Positions 31,652-35,104 of a DNA stretch of 35,104 bases are shown piece after piece (positions within the stretch are counted from its first letter, which is position 1; each line of letters starts with the position of its first letter). A program made the position numbers and the translations under genes. Location: NCBI RefSeq assembly GCF_000821245.2, contig NZ_LN611424.1:1270572-1305675 (forward strand), read 5' to 3'. Source of the DNA: Virgibacillus senegalensis (GTDB lineage: Bacteria > Bacillota > Bacilli > Bacillales > Amphibacillaceae). Under the pieces are notes generated by a model. It was not told where the DNA came from and ran no database searches. It saw only the letters and a program-made list of their open reading frames with translations.

Positions 31652-32302
31652 ATGAAAGTTTTAGTTGTTGGCGCGAATGGCCAAATTGGAAAACATCTTG
31701 TCAAGATTTTGCAAAATAAAGATAGTCTGAAAGCAAAAGCCATGATCCGCAAGCAAGAACAGGCATCGTTTTTTGAGGATCTGGGAGCGGAAACAGCTGT
31801 AGTTGATTTGGAACAAAATACGGAGTCGATTGCCAAGGCAGCAGAAGGGGTGGATGCAATCGTGTTTACCGCAGGCTCCGGTCCTCATACGGGAAAAGAT
31901 AAAACGATCATGATTGATTTGGATGGTGCTGTTAAAACAATCGAAGCTGCTAAAACTGCTGGTGTGAAGCGATTCATTATGATTAGTTCCTTTGATACAA
32001 CACGTGAAGCAATTCAGGCTGCTCCTTCCTCTTTTGCACCATATGTTGCAGCTAAGCATTACGCGGATGAATGGCTGAAAAATACGAATTTAGACTATAC
32101 CATCATCCATCCAGGCGCTCTTACCAATGAGCAAGGAACAGGAGAAGTCAAAGCTGCTACAGAAGTGGAAAGGGGAGAAATTCCACGAGAGGATGTAGCA
32201 GGCGTCATCGCTGCCACCCTGGAGAATGATTCTACGATCGGAAAAGAATTTCAGGTAGTGGGTGGATCTACGACAATCAAGGAAGCAGTCAGCTCATTGT
32301 AA
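31652..32302 (+). CDS. Atypical SDR, NAD(P)-binding protein YhfK-like
   Basis: A 216-residue atypical short-chain dehydrogenase (SDR_a5-like, YhfK/YwnB group). The Rossmann motif GANGQIGKHL is at residues 7-16; ISSFDTT, YVAAKHYADEWLK (the Tyr-x3-Lys pair) and DYTIIHPGAL follow. Members bind NAD(P) but their reactions are mostly unknown; they often respond to oxidative or electrophile stress. Start ATG at 31652 with AAGGGGATG upstream. The 240-base region before it holds no gene and no clear promoter. An intrinsic terminator follows. Confidence 0.88.
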   Translation: MKVLVVGANGQIGKHLVKILQNKDSLKAKAMIRKQEQASFFEDLGAETAVVDLEQNTESIAKAAEGVDAIVFTAGSGPHTGKDKTIMIDLDGAVKTIEAAKTAGVKRFIMISSFDTTREAIQAAPSSFAPYVAAKHYADEWLKNTNLDYTIIHPGALTNEQGTGEVKAATEVERGEIPREDVAGVIAATLENDSTIGKEFQVVGGSTTIKEAVSSL

Positions 32303-32324
32303 AGAAAATGGGATTGCTGTCCAG

Positions 32325-32366
32325 AAAAAAGGCAATTTATCGAAAAAAGGTAAATTGCCTTTTTTC
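32325..32366 (+). terminator. Intrinsic terminator of the YhfK-like gene
   Basis: AAAAAAGGCAATTTA pairs perfectly with TAAATTGCCTTTTTT around a 10-base loop; the T-run is part of the stem, so it may work on both strands. Confidence 0.85.
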
Positions 32367-32416
32367 ATAATCAACGGTGGTAAGCCGCTTGAATAACGAA
32401 GACAAGATCGTTCTTT

Positions 32417-32446
32417 TTGACTTACGGTTATAAGGATGAAGATATA
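32417..32446 (+). promoter_or_regulatory. Possible promoter for the GH1 gene
   Basis: TTGACT (32417-32422), an 18-base spacer and GATATA (32441-32446). No catabolite-responsive element or BglG-type antiterminator was recognised between here and the ATG. Confidence 0.35.
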
Positions 32447-32524
32447 CACGAAGCAGTACATAGCTGTAGCTATAAAGATAATTTTAAATCGATCTATCGC
32501 ATGTAGAATGCAAGTTTTTTTTAG

Positions 32525-33976
<1,452 letters not shown>

Positions 33977-34068
33977 ACAGAGAGAATGAGGTTTACGGTT
34001 AGCTGATGCTTCCCGCGGAAAAGGAAATACTTTTTTATCATTGTCTTCCGCAACATCCATCAAACAAT

Positions 34069-34108
34069 AAGAAACCGAACGAGTTCAATCATCGTTCGGT
34101 TTCTTACT
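34069..34108. terminator. Bidirectional terminator, GH1 gene and DUF4317 gene
   Basis: AAGAAACCGAACGA pairs with TCGTTCGGTTTCTT around a 9-base loop, between the convergent GH1 and DUF4317-like genes. Confidence 0.85.
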
Positions 34109-34134
34109 TTGACCATGCTCTTGTACAAACGTTA

Positions 34135-35104
34135 TTAAAAAGCCTCCGGTATCATTTTAAATCCTTCTATGACTGTGTCTTCTTCCACTTCAATCATAAT
34201 ACAGCGTTTGCCGTTGAAATTCACCTGTCTCACGTATCGCAAATCTTCGGGGCTAATGGAAATCTTTGCTACCTTTGTGTCGATTTTAATCGACTTAGAA
34301 TGATACTTTGGCAAGATATTGCTTGCTTTTAGTTCGTATTTTTCATCATCGACAACATGCTGAAAAGCTGCTTCCACTTTATCAGTATCCACATCTTCTA
34401 CACCGCTCATTTTTAATACGCGTTCAACGTCCCGATAATCCAGCTTTGGTGTGTCTTCTTCTTCGCTGTCTTCCATTACACGGTTGATTTCCTCATAAAC
34501 ATTCGCAAGTGTCTGCGTATTTAACTGGTCTCCCGTAACATCTTTCACGATTTCTTCAAAGACGGTTTTATCCTCTTTGGCAGTTATTGTTTCTTGAGCA
34601 TTTAAAACTTCTTCAACGAAACCGGGATCAGGCTCGTTTACTTTCCCGGCAGAATAAAGAATGTGGTTAACATCAGCAGCATTATCTGTAATACAAGGAA
34701 ATAAAAAACCTGCCATCGGGGTATTCAGATTAATGATCGGATCCACGACCACATTGTATTTAAATTCCTTCTCGACATAGTCAAATAGCAGTTCTTTCTT
34801 CGGATCCTGGGTTTTATTGATACTACAAAGAATAAATGGATTCGAGTAAACAGTGTCCCGATCACTTTCTTCCGACTCCTCACTCTGGCGTTTCATCGGC
34901 TTCAAATATTCTGCCTTGATAAAAGTGATGACGATATCCATTTCATATTGTCTGTAGCTTAGCATCTTCTCGACGAGGGATAGCATATGTTGATTCCAAT
35001 CTTCCACCTCATTGCTTAACAAACCCTGATGTAATATAAGCTGGCTGCTGTTCTCTACCTCGCGTTCGAATTTTAATTCAAACAGTTTTTCATCAAGCTG
35101 CCCA
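34135..35104 (-). CDS. DUF4317-type protein, N-terminus beyond the window
   Basis: About 322 residues are visible and the frame stays open to the window edge, so the true start is outside; the TTG at 35022 is internal. Pattern and length agree with DUF4317 proteins, soluble proteins of unknown function. Visible parts are ILHQGLLSNEVEDWNQHMLSL near the upstream edge, a region with FLFPCITDNAADVNHILY, an acidic linker (MEDSEEEDTPKL) and a C-terminal beta-rich part (ISISPEDLRYVRQVNFNG). No catalytic motif is recognised. The family assignment is from memory of its length and typical segments. Confidence 0.7.
   Translation of the reverse strand, partial: GQLDEKLFELKFEREVENSSQLILHQGLLSNEVEDWNQHMLSLVEKMLSYRQYEMDIVITFIKAEYLKPMKRQSEESEESDRDTVYSNPFILCSINKTQDPKKELLFDYVEKEFKYNVVVDPIINLNTPMAGFLFPCITDNAADVNHILYSAGKVNEPDPGFVEEVLNAQETITAKEDKTVFEEIVKDVTGDQLNTQTLANVYEEINRVMEDSEEEDTPKLDYRDVERVLKMSGVEDVDTDKVEAAFQHVVDDEKYELKASNILPKYHSKSIKIDTKVAKISISPEDLRYVRQVNFNGKRCIMIEVEEDTVIEGFKMIPEAF

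Noticed and set aside
34005-34062. Possible second copy of the palindromic repeat (CTTCCCGCGGAAA near 34010)
   Set aside because: Only a short word is shared; the terminal GTTGATTC/GAATCAAC arms are absent.

Overview
The window reads as a chromosomal segment of a low-to-moderate G+C Bacillaceae member. Gene content and order recall the yum/yui/yug/men neighbourhoods of Bacillus subtilis, rearranged: yumC, type II NADH dehydrogenase, yuiB-yuiC-yuiD, bioY, kapB, patB, yugF, yugI, yuzA, pgi, yugN, yugO, menA and menFDHB. Two K+ transport systems and general protein character would fit a moderately halophilic or alkaliphilic genus (Virgibacillus, Halobacillus, Oceanobacillus or Terribacillus type), but the genus is an inference. 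No rRNA, tRNA, CRISPR array or prophage was seen.

Layout. 1-600: scarred edge with a truncated IS1182-type transposase, a ~150-bp inverted-repeat element of a kind common in Bacillaceae, and a cut-off 33-residue reading frame behind an MBL-fold hydrolase gene. 600-4158: MBL hydrolase, ferredoxin/flavodoxin-NADP reductase, and a divergent type II NADH dehydrogenase. 4200-6100: a small ORF, yuiB, yuiC (3D-domain muralytic enzyme) and yuiD. 6400-8450: bioY with a BirA-like site, deoD, and a stand-alone ptsH (HPr). 8500-10200: khtT-khtU K+/H+ antiporter. 10200-14630: kapB, a small membrane protein, Cu/Zn superoxide dismutase lipoprotein, patB, yugF and yugI. 14760-16190: visibly AT-rich insert with two unrecognised genes. 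16230-20600: yuzA, pgi, yugN, the yugO K+ channel and a thioredoxin-fold protein. 20680-22710: M42 aminopeptidase, then an FMN riboswitch controlling the riboflavin transporter gene ribU. 22790-29905: menaquinone genes, with a DksA/YteA-like gene, menI and menA on the minus strand and menF-menD-menH-menB on the plus strand. 30066-34000: a carotenoid-desaturase-like FAD enzyme, a YhfK-like atypical SDR and a GH1 6-phospho-beta-glucosidase. 34135-35104: a DUF4317-type gene running off the window edge.

How the genes work together. The strongest theme is membrane respiration: NDH-2 feeds electrons to menaquinone, and most of the menaquinone pathway (MenF, D, H, B, I, A) lies in the same window; menE and menC are not here. 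A second theme is cofactor uptake (BioY for biotin, RibU for riboflavin under an FMN riboswitch). A third is potassium homeostasis (KhtTU export, YugO channel). The rest is housekeeping: glycolysis, nucleoside salvage, peptidase and stress proteins.

Most of the window is ordinary core genome. The points most worth a second look are an orphan intrinsic terminator upstream of yugF (candidate small RNA or attenuator), the AT-rich two-gene insert, a DksA/YteA-like protein without zinc-finger cysteines, a plant/cyanobacterial-looking desaturase homologue behind menB, a palindrome in the ndh leader, and the long menF leader. I found no convincing new multi-gene system.
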